Source: Castor canadensis (lineage: Eukaryota > Chordata > Mammalia > Rodentia > Castoridae). From it: DNA of 64,000 bases. The notes below the pieces were generated by a model that did no database searches, had not been told where the DNA came from, and worked only from the letters and a program-made list of their open reading frames with translations. Positions 47,101 through 60,600 of the stretch are shown piece after piece (position 1 is the stretch's first letter; each line of letters opens with the position of its first letter). The stretch spans positions 158,655,583-158,719,582 of the forward strand of contig NC_133390.1 in assembly GCF_047511655.1 (NCBI RefSeq). The letters run 5' to 3'. The translations under genes and the position numbers were made by a program.

Positions 47101-50100
47101 ATTAGAAAGTGGCAGTCATAATGAAGTTTTGAAGCCAGTTCATGTTCCATCAGAAAGGGAGGGATAAAGTGTCCCTTGCTCACACTATCCAGATGCTTCC
47201 TGAACCTTAAGGAAGCTTTCTAAATTAGCCTCAAACTTGAACTCCATGACCATTATACATTTATTGCATATACCAGTGTATATTCATTTGATCAACAATT
47301 ACTTACTGAATACCTAAAAATTATAGGGTGCTGAGGTAATATCAATAAATAAAACAGACCAGATTCTTGGCCCTTTATAATTCAGTTGGAAGGAGATGAA
47401 ATACAAAAAGCTAAGACAAATATTTTCTCAGGAATCAGTATTCCCTCAGCTCTCCAGTAAAAGACTAAGGGAAGGGGGTGCATTTTGAGTCTCTACTCCC
47501 ATTTCCTGCATGGGGACAGGAAATGTTTCTATTTTGTCCCTTTCTTCCACTTTTATTCTGCTACACTAAATTTCTTTCCTGATGACTTTTTATTATTTTT
47601 ACTACAAAAAAACCTAACAACAGAAATAAAATAGGATAACAGAACAGAAAATGACAGACAAGAGGAGAGCTACTTTATAAAGGCTAAATGGGGAAATCAA
47701 AACAATAGGTGTACATGGAAGACACCATATACAAAGACAAAATAACAGTGCTAGGATGGAATAAGTAAGTTTTATCACTGTGTTAAAACTCTCTATAAAA
47801 AACATTAATTCACATAACTCAGGAATTCAGTTTTGCAACAGCAGATAGAGAAAGTCAAATAGTTTGCCCTGTCCTTTAATGAGATAGTATGAACTATGTT
47901 TTCATTAAGTCAGGATGTTTTCTCATTTCTTAGTGATTTACAGTTAAAGTTGGAATGACAAGAGAAAATTAAATACAAGTAGGGATAAGAGTTCAGAAAA
48001 TATTTGAGCCTTAATCCAAACAGCTTGAATGAGAAAAGGTAAAAGGATTAGTTACACAGTCCCTGAGCAACTAGAAACTCAGAAACAGGAAATATTGGCT
48101 TGTATAACACTGCTTTGCAAATACTACCTTTTAACTATTCTACTATATCTTATTTCCTCTCCAAACACTATACTGTTGGTATTAAATTGGTACTGATTAA
48201 ATCTGAAAAAATACCACACAGTACACCAAAATTCAGACACTCAGCATAAACAAAACTATCACTGGGTTGGAGGCATGGCTCAAGTAGTAAGCATGAGACC
48301 TGAGATCAAGCACCAGTACTACAAAACAAAACAAAAAAAGACCAACAAATAGAATTTAAATAATCCAGAGATTTTATGTTGCAGTTGTCCAAAGATTCCA
48401 TATGCTAACATGCTTTTGGATCTATGGTTTCCACTCCCAGAAGGAAATGCCATTTGCCTTTTTGCTTCCTGAAAGCTGTAACTCAGGGCTCAATAAATCA
48501 GGCCCTGATAAATAAATAAGGATTTGGAACACCACTGCCCATTAAGCAGAGCTGAGTAGTTGCAAGAAAGACCATTTACTATCTAGCCCTTTTCAGGGGG
48601 AAGAAAAAATAATGGCTGACTCCTGCTCTACTTCAAGTTTTAACCTTCTTTTCTTAGGTGTTTCCAGGTTCCTGAGACATTTTACCTTTTTTCCATACAC
48701 AGTTGCTGTTCTAAAAGATTATTCACGTTTGAAATTAAGGCTTATTAATTTGTATGTCCCTGTTGCCTATCAAGGTATTTACCACATAATCAATGCTCAA
48801 TGAATGCTAGCTGAATAAATCACAGGAAACAAACCTGCATGCTGAACATTTTGATTTGCTTGCAGCTGAGGGGCTCCTGAATTCCCAGGGGTGGTTGCTG
48901 TGGTGGAAGGCACCTGACCTTGCATAAAGTTCGGATTGGCCTGTCCTGCTGAGAAGCCAGGTGGGAGGCGTTTAGGCATTCCTTAATAAAAAACAATGAG
49001 TAAGGCAGTTACCTAGCAAATTTATACTGTTGCTTAGATATGGAATGAATAAGGAAGGATGAGCTGCATGAAGTCTTCACTGGCTTAGCTCTCTCTGTCA
49101 CACTGGTAGGATCTTTAATAATAAGGTTGGGAAAGATGGTTAAAAAAATCAACACAATCTTTTACATGAGCATTGTCAAAATGAAAAAGAAATACTAAAA
49201 AATTTACACTTAGAACATGCCAAGGAAAAGATGGCAGTCTGCTCCCTAAATGTGATCTGAGGCCATGCCACAACAAGGCTTGAGGGCTCACTTTTCTCTA
49301 TAATACAACGGACACCAACACTTTACATACTTTAACACAAGGCACCAAAGGAATATACTAGTTCTCATATTCAAGCAAGTTATAGGAAATACTATAAAAC
49401 TAAGAGCTGGGTCCTGATCTTAAATATAGTTAGGCATTTTTGGTTTTTTGTTTATTTGCTTGCCTTTGAGGAAAATGGATGACAATCTCTTTTGCAGAAA
49501 TTTCCCCAGTGTTGTACTTGTCTCTTAGGAAGAGACAGGAGATTGGAAAGAGTTCACAGGAGCTTCAAAGTGAGGCTATGTTAGACTTATCGTTATGCCT
49601 TTCCCTCATAAGGTTTGCTGTGATTCTGACAGCTATGGTACAGAAAACCATGCTCTAATAGAATTTTACTCAAATACTATTTTCTTTTAGGAATGCCTTT
49701 TCAGAAAACAAAATTTTAATAAGTAGAATCTCAGACCCATTCATTGTTTATAATGCAGGCCTTGATGTGGCCAGATCACCTAGGTGAGCCTATCATTTGC
49801 TTTCGACCTAAACCTCACTTAAAATTATTTTGCATTTGTTCATTTTTTTTAAGGGCCAAATTTTCAATACCCTGAAAAAACACTGTTGTTTCTTTAGCAG
49901 TGACAAGTCCCCATTCGCATGCTTTCATCGTACTTAAATCAGTACTCGTATGTGCAGAAGGGACTACCCAGCTACCACTGATCCAGAGCTAGATGACCAG
50001 AACAGTGAAGCTGACACATCCCTGCATTTTCTAAAAATTTAGGATTCAAATATTAGAGCCTGCATGTTAGCAAAATTAATTACAATAGAGTGAAAAGATT

Positions 50101-51661
50101 GATGAGGAACTTAATTTTATCAGAAATCACAGGAACATGCCTTTGTTATATTGCACTACAGATGCAAGGGTTTTTTCTGGGTAGGCAATGGGTGTTTTTG
50201 GTGGGGTATCAGATGACATTTATTACTGATACTCTCTATACCTTACTGTAAAGCTCCAAGCACAGTCATGTGCACTAGATTAATGATTAATAAGAATAAA
50301 TAATAAACATGGAGATGGATAAGTTTTACTGTAATCGTTTTACCTCTCACACATTAAGCTCCATTGCTTTTTCTTCATACAAGAGGCACCTTACAAAATA
50401 AATAAATAAATCTCCTTTAGGTATAACTAGTGGAATTCCCTCTCTAAGGAGCAGGCATTGGCATTATAAAACTATAAGTCAATGATTTCTGAACTTACTC
50501 CCCTTTAAACTTTAATCAAACTTCACAAATTACCATGCTTATTATTTTACTAACTAGGATTATCAAAAATCAAATTATAAGGGCATTTTCCCCAATAAGA
50601 CCCTGAATATATCTTTTCATTTTTGCTTTATTGCATAATCTAAATTTTTCAACCAATGAGAAGCTTAAGTTGCTAATAAAATGCATGTTTCACCTGGATA
50701 TTTTAATTTACTAGTACAGATCAAGCAAAAATAACTTCAGAAACAAAATGAACATCTCTATATTGAATTTTACCTGCATTTTTATCCAGAGAACTAGCTT
50801 ATATTTAATCAGTAATATAGCAAGATAACAGTGCACGTTAACTAAGTTATATCAAATGACACCACCACATTACAAAACCAAATAATTACATCCTTATTTC
50901 ACTCCCTCCATTAACTATAAAAACTGATGTTCTACTCAGATCTATCTCCAGGAAATGTATCAACGCAAATTAGCTTCAATATTCCTCACCTCCTAGGCCT
51001 GGATGTAAACTCTGTGGCCCCTGGTTTGGTGGTTGCTGCTGCATCACCATGAAGTTAGGTGGCACATTTCCCTGTTGAACCATAGGATTCCGACCTGGAG
51101 AGCTGACAGGTTGCTGAAATCCCTGGGGAAGTGGGTTATTTTGAGGTGGCCTTGGTCCCATCTGTTGTTGAGTTTGGTTAACCGTTGGGGAGGATGCAGG
51201 GGATCCCTGCTGGAAGGAGGAGGGTGAAGAGGCAGGAGACTTGTTGGTGAGGTGGGGCTGCTGCAGGGGAGTTGGGACCCTGGAGGGCCCTCCCTGCAAG
51301 CTCTTCATCTGAGGAGCTGTGAACTGGCCTGGGTTGCTCATCTGAGGAAAGTTTGTGTGGGTCTGTGAGGCTTGCTGGCTGCCAAAGGGATAAGGAGGGG
51401 GAGGGTGAGAAGGTGTCTGTACCGTGGCTAAGGATGGTCTTGCCTGGAGTTGCTGTTGCATCGGGCCAGGCAAGGGAGCCTTCTTCCACCCTTGGTTTGC
51501 AGTCATTGTGCCCAGAGAACTCTGGGCTGGAGGAGGCTGAAGGGCTCCAGAAGGCAGTTGGTTCCAGCCTGGAGGAACAGGCACCTGAGTTGGGGCAGTA
51601 AACTGGGGTCGAATCCCTTGTGGTTGTTGCTGCTGATGTGGCTGTGGGGGTCTTGTCTGCA

Positions 51662-51698
<37 letters not shown>

Positions 51699-54600
51699 TT
51701 GTTGTTGCTGCTGCTGCTGCAGCTGGGGAAAATTAGCTGGGTTCATTTGTCTGTTCACAGGAACAGGCTGCATTGGGTGATGTGGAGGAGGTAAAGATCC
51801 TGAGGGATGACCCTGCTGCTGTATATGGAGCCCAGAGAGGAGTGGATCCATTGCATCTGTTTAAAGACATTCAGAAATAATTAACCTATTATAACCTTGA
51901 TCCTAGCACAGAGGCCTGAATCTGCTGATATCATTCATGTTACCATGTTTGTGAGTATCTTCTATGTGCAAAGCAATAAATAATTCTACCTTAAAGAGTT
52001 TATGGTTTAACAGTGGATATAAGAGCCAAACAAAAAATATGGACAGCAGCATTTTCCAAATCATATTCTGGAGAGCTATGTTAATTACTGCTATAAGAAA
52101 ACAAAATAAAATAGACAATGAGGTTTGGAAAACTCTGACCTAACTACCTTAAGACAAGTTTCTTCTTCTTTTTTTTGTTTTTTTTCCAGTACTGGGGCTT
52201 GAACTCTGGACCTTCACTTTGAGCCACTCCACCAGCTCTATTTTTGTGAAAGGTTTTTGAGATAGGGTCTTGCAAACTATTTGCCTGGGCTGGCTTTGAA
52301 CCATGATCCTCCTGATCTCTGCCTCCTGAGTAGCTAGGATTACAGGAGTGAGCCACCAATGCCTGGCTAAGACAAGTTTCTTAAGATTCTTAAGTTTCCT
52401 TAAGATTTAGCTTAAAGAAATCAGAACAGATTTTGTAAAGAAGTTAGCATTCAAATTGAGCAGTTAGGAATTCAGAATCAGGTAGCTGGATTTCATAATG
52501 ATCTCTAAAGGAAGTTCTAGCCTCTTCAATCCCCAAAGACTGAAAGTCATTACCTGACTGAGAAGCAGGGCGAGGAGTCCTGGGCTGCAGCTCTGGATTG
52601 GGGCCTGGTGCCATCATGGAAGATGATACATTTCCGCCCTGGGGCATCATAACAGTAGCAGGGCTGGTCATCCTTATTAACCCTAGAAGAAGAAAAAAAC
52701 CCTTAGAATAAAGTACTGAATTGGCAAATTTTTTTTAATGACATATTTTAGGGATAGAAAAAGGTATGAAAATTTTCTATACACATCTACCTTTTTAAAA
52801 TCTAAAATCTTTGCCCCATCTCTTTCAGATATATAGATCAGAAATTCTCTACTCCACAATCTCATTCCACTTCCTCCTTTTTACTATAAATGGCATTTAC
52901 AGTTGCATGCATACTTCAGTAACCATTTTTGCATATGTAGGCATACATGGCATTTTGGTATGCTTTTTATCTCTGTGTAAGTGGCACTATATTCTATTTT
53001 CTTTTTTTACTAGTATTTTTTTTGAGGTTTATCTCTCTCGGATGCTGTTAAGTGCTCAATTGTACAAAATCATTATAAAAAATCCTCCTGGTGATGAGTA
53101 TCAAGGTTTTGGTTTTTTCCTATACTTTTTTAATCTCATAATTTTGCAATGTCATGTGTTAATCATAGTTCTTGTGGACATCTAAGAATGTCTTTATATA
53201 CTTAAAATTGCTAGGTTTTAAAGCCTTAGAATCTTCATTTTTACTAGATATTAGCAAACTGCTTTTAAGAACAGTTATACTAATTTATGTGCTAACTAGC
53301 AGTTTGAGAAATCTTTTCCACATCTTCCTAATTTTTGATTACCATTAGACTTTAGGATTTAGCATCTATGCTCATACGAATAGTTTATAATTATTCTCTT
53401 TTTGTCTTTTGATTTTTGGCATCAAGATGAAAATAACCTTGAAATAAGTCTGAAAGTATCTTTCTTTTTTCTATGCTCTAGAAGAATAAGTGTACTTGTT
53501 CTTTAAATATTTAGTAAAATTTACCTGTAAGTAAGACATGGTGGCTCATGCCTATAATCTCAGCTACATGGGAGATGGAGATCAGGAGGATCAAGGGTGA
53601 AGGTCAGCCCAGGCAAAAAATTACTGAGACTCAAATAAACTGGGTGTGTTGGTGCACGCTACTTGGGAGGTACAGGTAACAGTATCATAGTTCATGGTTG
53701 GCCTGGCAAAAAGCTCAAGACCCTATCTGAAAAAACAACTAAAGCAAAAAAAGCCCTGGGTTGAGGTTCGAGTAGTGAAGTGCTTGACTAGGTAGCCCAA
53801 GGCCCTGAGTTTAAACTCCAGTATGGCAAAAACAAAAACAAAAACAAAAACAAAACCCTATAAAACTATCTGGACCTGCAGATTGTATTAACTGATTCAT
53901 AGGGAAACAGATTTTTAATTAATTTCTTACATGGTTATGGATTTTACAAGTTTTCTATGTTATTACTGAGTTAGTTTGGGTTAAATTATAATTTTGCTAA
54001 TACTTTAAAATTTGTTTGGGGCATCCTCTCTTCAGACCCCTCTCCCCCAACTCTGGGAACTCTACTCTCTTACTTTACATTTTTCAATAAACTCCTGCTT
54101 TACTCACCCCCTCCACCAAAACTGTCCCCATAAAGTTACTCACAAAAGGGATTAGGAACCAGTATAAAGATCAGTTAGAGATGAATCAACTTGGGTTGTA
54201 ACAAGTATAGCTTGTTACTACAAGGATAGCTCTGTACAGCTATCCTTATCTGAACTAGCAAAAATGCTTTCTTTCTTATTATGCTTATGTCTTCTCTTCA
54301 ACAAAATTAGAGCTAAGGGCAGAGCAGGTTCTGCCTGGAAGCCCAGCGGGGGGGGGGGGGCAGGGGGAGAAATGACCCAATGTATGCACATGTGAATAAA
54401 TGAATAAAATAATAGTTACTCACATAATATACCTTTTTCTATACTTTTTTAAAAAAATAATAACTCATGTACTATGAAATTTACCTTTTTCTCTTTCTTT
54501 CTTTTTGCCGTACTGGAACTGAACCCAGAGTTTCAGACATGCTAGGCAAGCATTCTACCACTTTAGCCATACTCCTAGCCTTTGTAATTTAGATAGAGTT

Positions 54601-57600
54601 TCTCTAAATTCCTACCTCCGCCTATGAGTAGCTGAGTTTGCAGATGTGCACCACTACATCTGGCTTTTATTATTTACTTTCTGATTTATTTCTCTGCTGT
54701 TCTTCCTTAATTCTTAGGTCAGACACTTAAGTTTGTTAATTTTCAGTTGATATTCTTCATTAATAAATACTTGAGAACTTAACTTTCTTCCAAACGCTGC
54801 AATGGCTGCATCTCACAAATTTTGATATGTACTATTCTCATTACTTCATTCTAATCGTCTAGGTATTTTCCAACTCCCATCATGATTGGTTTTTAAAATT
54901 AGTAGGTATTTAGAACATATTTCTAAATTTCTGAAATGTGGGATTTCTTATTTTTTATGGTGGTTTAATTGCACTGTCAGACAACAGCATCTGTGGGAAT
55001 CAATATTTGGTATTTACTGAACCTTGCTTTTGAAATAATTCGCAGCCAACTGAAAAAATGAAGAACTTTTAAGTTATCACTGCATATCTATCATATAAAC
55101 TGTTTTAATCATATCATTCAAACTTTCTTTAATGAGTTGTTTACAAGCTTGATACATCAAATACTAATACAGATGTGTTAAAATCTCCTCCAAGATTTGC
55201 TATCCCCATGCAATTCTTACATTATTTTGTGGCTAAGTTATTAAATCCATAAAAATTGAGCTACTATCTTGGTCAATTTTTCCTATTCAGGCCACTTAAT
55301 GTCTTTTTTTTTTTTTGTAACAAAGCAACTTGTACACTTTTTACATTTAAAACTGAGCATCATTTTTCCTTTATAGTGAAAGCAAAGAAAACAAAATTAC
55401 AATAGAGAATGAAAATTCTGAATAAGATCCCATAGGTTCTGATGATTCTCCCATAGAGTAGCAGGGCTTAAGTCATCATTAGGAAGAGAATTTTATTTTA
55501 AAAGTGTCTTCTTAAATTGCAAGGATGTCCATTAAACATCACAATTAAACATATCAAAGGAGAAGTCCTGTTGTCAAAATGCCCACTTAACCCAAACATC
55601 TCAAATCTACCCTTTGCTGACTTAATGTCTGTTTTATCAGATAAAAAGTTATACTTTTTTCTTGGTTAATATTCATTTGTTTTAATCTTTTCTTTTAAAC
55701 TTTGAACTTTCTAAGTTCTTATATTGTATGTATTTCCTGTAAGAGATTCAGCTAAACATGAGATCACTATTCTGATTAATCATTTCCTTTTTATCAGTAT
55801 TCATAACCCATTTACTTTTATTGCTAATTACTGGTATATTCTGATTTATTTAGTTATTCTATGATTTCTACTTACCTTCCTTTTTTGTGTTTTCCTACTT
55901 TTCCTGAATTTTATTGATTTTTTTTCATCATACCCTTCCTTTGTATCCTTCCATTACTAGTTTAGAAACTGTACATTCTATTATTTTACAGATATCTTTA
56001 AGATGTCAAAGATGAGCTGGGTGTGGTGGCACATGCCTGTAATTCCAACTACTTGGGAGGCAGAGGTAGGAGGATTAATGTCCAAGGCTGGAATGGGCAA
56101 AGCAGGAGATCCTATCTGAAAAACAAACTAAAAGCAAAAGGACTGGGATCATGGCTCAAGTGGTAGAGCATGTACCAGCAAGTGTGAGGCCCTGAGTTCC
56201 AGCTCCAGTACCAAAAAAAAAAAAAAAGTCAACAGATACATCTGACTTAAAAAATCTAATGACAATATACGATAATCATTATTACTAAATAAGTTAACAC
56301 TTATTTAGATTTACCCCACGTTTACCAATTATTTAGCTCACCATTCCTTCTTAGATCTTACATCTTCCATCTTAGGTTCAACTTTCTTCTTCCTGAAGTA
56401 CATCCTTGAGCAGTTCAATTACCAAGGGTCTGTTAATGGTAAATTCTCTTAGTCTCTTTAAAAAGTCTCTTTATTCCTACTACTCTTGATAGTACAGCTA
56501 GGCTTAAAATCCTAGGCTATCAATTATTTCCTCAGGACTTTAATGTTTTCTGGCTTCCAATGCTCCTGTCAAGAAGTCAGCTGTGAATTGGAGAGCCTGT
56601 CCTTTGTTAAGTAATGGTCTTTTCTTTTGGATTGTCTTTAACATTCTTCTTTTTTTTTTTTTTAATTGTTTTTTTGAGACAGGGTCTCACTATGTAGCCA
56701 AGGTTGGCTTAGTCTCAAATTTGCAATCTTCCTTCTACAGACTCCTGAGTGCTGAGATTACAGGCAAGCACCACCATACCTGGCTTTAACATTCTTTTTG
56801 TTTTTCATGTTCTGAAGTTTTATAATAGTTGTTTAGATGTGAATTTATTTTTGTTTGTATTACTCAGGACTACTGGGCTTGTAATACCGAGGACTTACAT
56901 CAGTGCCATTTTTTTAAGTTTTGGAAAATTTTGAGGTATTCTCTAACTCTGTCCCTCCCCAATTTCTTAAATTGAGAGCTCTTAAAAACATGTTAAACTC
57001 ATTTTACCCTTCGTGTATCTTATTATATACCTCTTCCCATATTTCCATCTTCTTATGTCTCTCTGCTGTATTCTGAGTGATTTCTTCAATTTTACCTTCA
57101 TTTCCAGGTATTTCTAATTTGCTAAAAAATAATTTGATTTTTTTAAAAGTTTATTTTGGGCAGTACTGGGGCTTCAACTCAACGGCTAGGCAGGGACTCT
57201 ATACTTGAGCCACTTCGCCAGCCCTATTTTTTTGTACTAGGTTTTTCAAATAGGGTCCAATAAACTATTTGCCTTGGGCTGACTTTAAACTGTGATCCTC
57301 CAGTTATGTGCCTCTTGAGTAGCTGGTATTACAGGTGTGAGCCAGTCTAGAACCACTTAATGTTTGTTAATGACAGCCTGGACATTCCTGGGTCATTTCA
57401 CTAACATATTATATTTTCAATATGCTAGAGAGTAGAGAAAACAACCTCACAATCACTTTTCCCTCATCCTCCAAATAGAGCCTAGGCCAAGACAGACAAG
57501 TTTCCCACCTGTCTCCCAATGTCAGAGGGTGAATATTTTCTAATTTACCTTTCACTGAAAATTCTGGCTTCATGAGGGATTTTGAATTCTAAGTTCATTG

Positions 57601-60600
57601 TTCATCTGGACTGATGTGGTCTTCCTGGCTATTAAAACCTAAATCCTTTGGTTCCTATAGACTCTCCCCTATTTATTGATTGATTTATTTTTGTTTCTAT
57701 TTTTTTGGTAACAGAGTCTCACTATGTAGCTCAGGATGGCTACATAGCTCTTGTTGCTGCCTCCCAAGTGCTGGGATTACTGGCTTGGGTCATCACACCT
57801 GATTTCTGTTTATTGCTGTTTAAATTTTCATATATGACTTGAGGGGTTCCTTTGCTTTTGTGTAAGTTCAACTATGCATTAAATATTATGTTTTATCCAG
57901 CATTTTTAGGTTTTAACAATTTAAAGATTTTTGTAGTTAGAGAGGACAGTTAAACATTTATCTGTTGAAACTAGACTTTTTAATCCTACCCATATTTCAA
58001 AGATAGTAATTAGATAGTAAGAATGTTCTCATGAGAAGAGAAACAGATTTTCTTGGTTCACAATGAGCTTAGTACTCCCAGAAATTTTCAAGTACGTGCT
58101 GACTACATTCTCAGTAGTAATATAATAACAAGTATTTCTAAGACTAGGTGGGATATTGGACTAGATCTGTGGTTCTCATCTATAGGCAATTTTGTCCACC
58201 AGGGAACATTTGGCAATGTCTGGAGACATTTTTAGTTTGTAAAACTATAGGGAAGGGACAGTGGTACTATTGGGATCTGGTGAGTAAAGACCCAGTATAC
58301 AACTAAACATCCCACAATACACAGGACAATCCCTCACAGCAAACAATTATTGGACCAAAACATCAACAGTCTTGAGGTTCAAAACCTCTGATCATATGAG
58401 TACTATGGCATCCCACAAATCTTGAGATTTCATAAGGCCATAGGGAAAAAAAATGGGCTATGGATTTAGTGTTTTAGTTGCAAAAGGCTTTTGCTTATCA
58501 GCTAACTTTCTGTTACCAATGCTAAAAGAAGAAAATAGTGCCAACAATAATTAATAAACCAAGATACTCTAGTTACAAAATTCTAAAGTCATTTATTAAT
58601 GCTTTAGAGGGGTTTAAGTCCTCTTTCCCTAGAAAAAGTTTCATTTAGTTTAACTAATATTAAATTTTTTTTATATCCTTTAAGTCCCAATAAACAAGAC
58701 ATGAAACCTAAAATATGCTTGGCAGTAAAGAAAGATGTCTGGGGGTTAAAATGTTATAGTGACTGGGCTGGGGATGTAGTTCAATGGTAGAGCACTTGCT
58801 TAACATGTGCAAGGTAGTGAATTTTATCCCCAGCACTGGAAAAGAAAGCAAGGAACAAAAACAAAGAAAGAAAAGATGAAGAAAGAAAAAAAAAGACAGA
58901 GAGAAAGAAAGGAAAAGTTTTATTGACTGTAGATCATTACTAGTAGCTTCTAAGCTTCCTATGTAGTAATGAACTGTGGCATTATAGTATTTGCCAGATA
59001 CTAGCTTAAGAGAGCTTGCAATTAGTGTGTTGATATCAGTTTAATGGAGTCTGACCATTTTAAACCTAGAAGGGATCTCTAACATTGTTTTCCAGAACAT
59101 AATTAAAGATGTTTACAGGCCACACAGTATTAAGTATTTTGGCAAGGAGTTGAGACTGGTACCCAGATTTCCTGACTCTTTTGCCAGGCCTATTCATTCC
59201 TTCATAACCATATGCAACCTGGCTAGGCTCTTCCCATTCTTCTTCTGGCCCTGATTCTTCTAGCAGTGACAACAGTGCCACCTGTAATTTCTCATCAAGC
59301 TGTCTTAATGCTAGCTAAGACTTCTGTGGGGTTTTAGATCTATGTACAAGGTATCAGGCTTATTTTCCATCTACTATATGGTATTCCACATCAGCCCAAC
59401 AGCAGAGGTCTTGACAGATGCATAAAACAGAAACTCAAGAAATATTTGTTGCAGGGGAGGCTCATCTATTTTCAAGCATGAGCTCAAAAGATCATAGACA
59501 CTATTATTTGACTTTAAAGGGAAAAAAACTGTTACTCAGGGAAATACACTAAGTAGCTTGAATAAATGCAGCATCAGGATTAAAACCTAAGTTTCAAATT
59601 CTGTGGCAGGGATTCTGTTACAGTTCAGAGCAGCAGGTTACAAACTGAACTCCTCTATTTTTCTGCATTTTTTCAAGAGCTAATGGCAGGGAGGGAATGA
59701 CAAGCATAGTTTCAGACACCTACTCTATTTCAACTACAGCAGCTACACTTTTCTGTTCTATTTGAATAAAGGGTCCTGCAGCTGAAAGATTTGAAAGCCC
59801 TTAGTGTAGTGAAAAAGAGCACTGAACTGGGAGTTAGGACATTTACAGTATTAGTCCACTGCTACCCTGGGCAAATCACTTCTTTTCTATGAGTTCCCCA
59901 ATTCCCTGAGCTTTAAATGAGAGCCAACCCAAATATAAATATTCTGTGAACTGCAGAATATTAAGTTCAGTCTCTGAAGAAGAAATGTCAGTATTAGTAG
60001 AAAAGGAAGCAAACAATTTATACTCTCTCAAAAAAAATTTTTTGAGCCTGGCACTGGTGGCTCATGCCTGAAATCCTGAGATTGGGAGAATCAAGGTTCG
60101 AGGCCATCTGGGGCAAATTGTTTGTGAGATCCCATCTCCAAAATAAGCAGAGCAAAATGGGCTGTAGGTGTGGCTCAAACAATAGAGCACCTGCTTTGCA
60201 AATGTGGACCCTTGGGTTCAAACCCCAGTCTCACAACACTTGCTATGTAGCACAGGCTTGTCTCAAGCTTGCATTTCTCTCCCCTCAGTGTCCTAAGTGC
60301 TGGGATTACAGACCTGTGCCATCACAGTTGAGTCATTCTCTTAAGTTCTAAATACATAAAAATACATATTCTCCACATATATGTACAGATTCCACATAGG
60401 CACACAAGAATTCTCAGTTTGCAGACTCTTGAACTCAGAAAAAGTACAGAAAGCTACATTCTCCACTATACTATAAACATCTTAAGAATAAAAAAATGTT
60501 TTACTCATTTCTATTTCCAACAGTTAGCATAAGAACTCAAATAAATGTTTACTGTATGGCAAAAAAATAATAAATAAAAAGACCATATGCTTTATGCTTG

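Larger units (their letters stand above)
46051..48834 (-). other. NCOA6: NCOA6 intron
   Basis: Short SINEs lie at 46297-46390, 46945-47035 and 48263-48345. 46400-46940 and 47040-48260 hold nothing that I recognise. Confidence 0.8.
54690..57130 (-). mobile_element. Degraded L1, probably the coding region, interrupted by SINEs
   Basis: Phrases on the plus strand match the familiar complement of L1 internal sequence: gctgcatctcacaaattttg, then at 56460-56600 attctcttagtctctttaaa, ctaggcttaaaatcctaggc and tctggcttccaatgctcctg followed by tcaagaagtcagctgtgaat. It has many stops and SINE insertions. It lies in the same orientation as NCOA6. Its outer limits are uncertain. Confidence 0.6.

Noticed and set aside
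52811-53185. 124-codon plus-strand frame
   Set aside because: The region looks like an old L1 3' fragment, and the peptide is hydrophobic low-complexity sequence.
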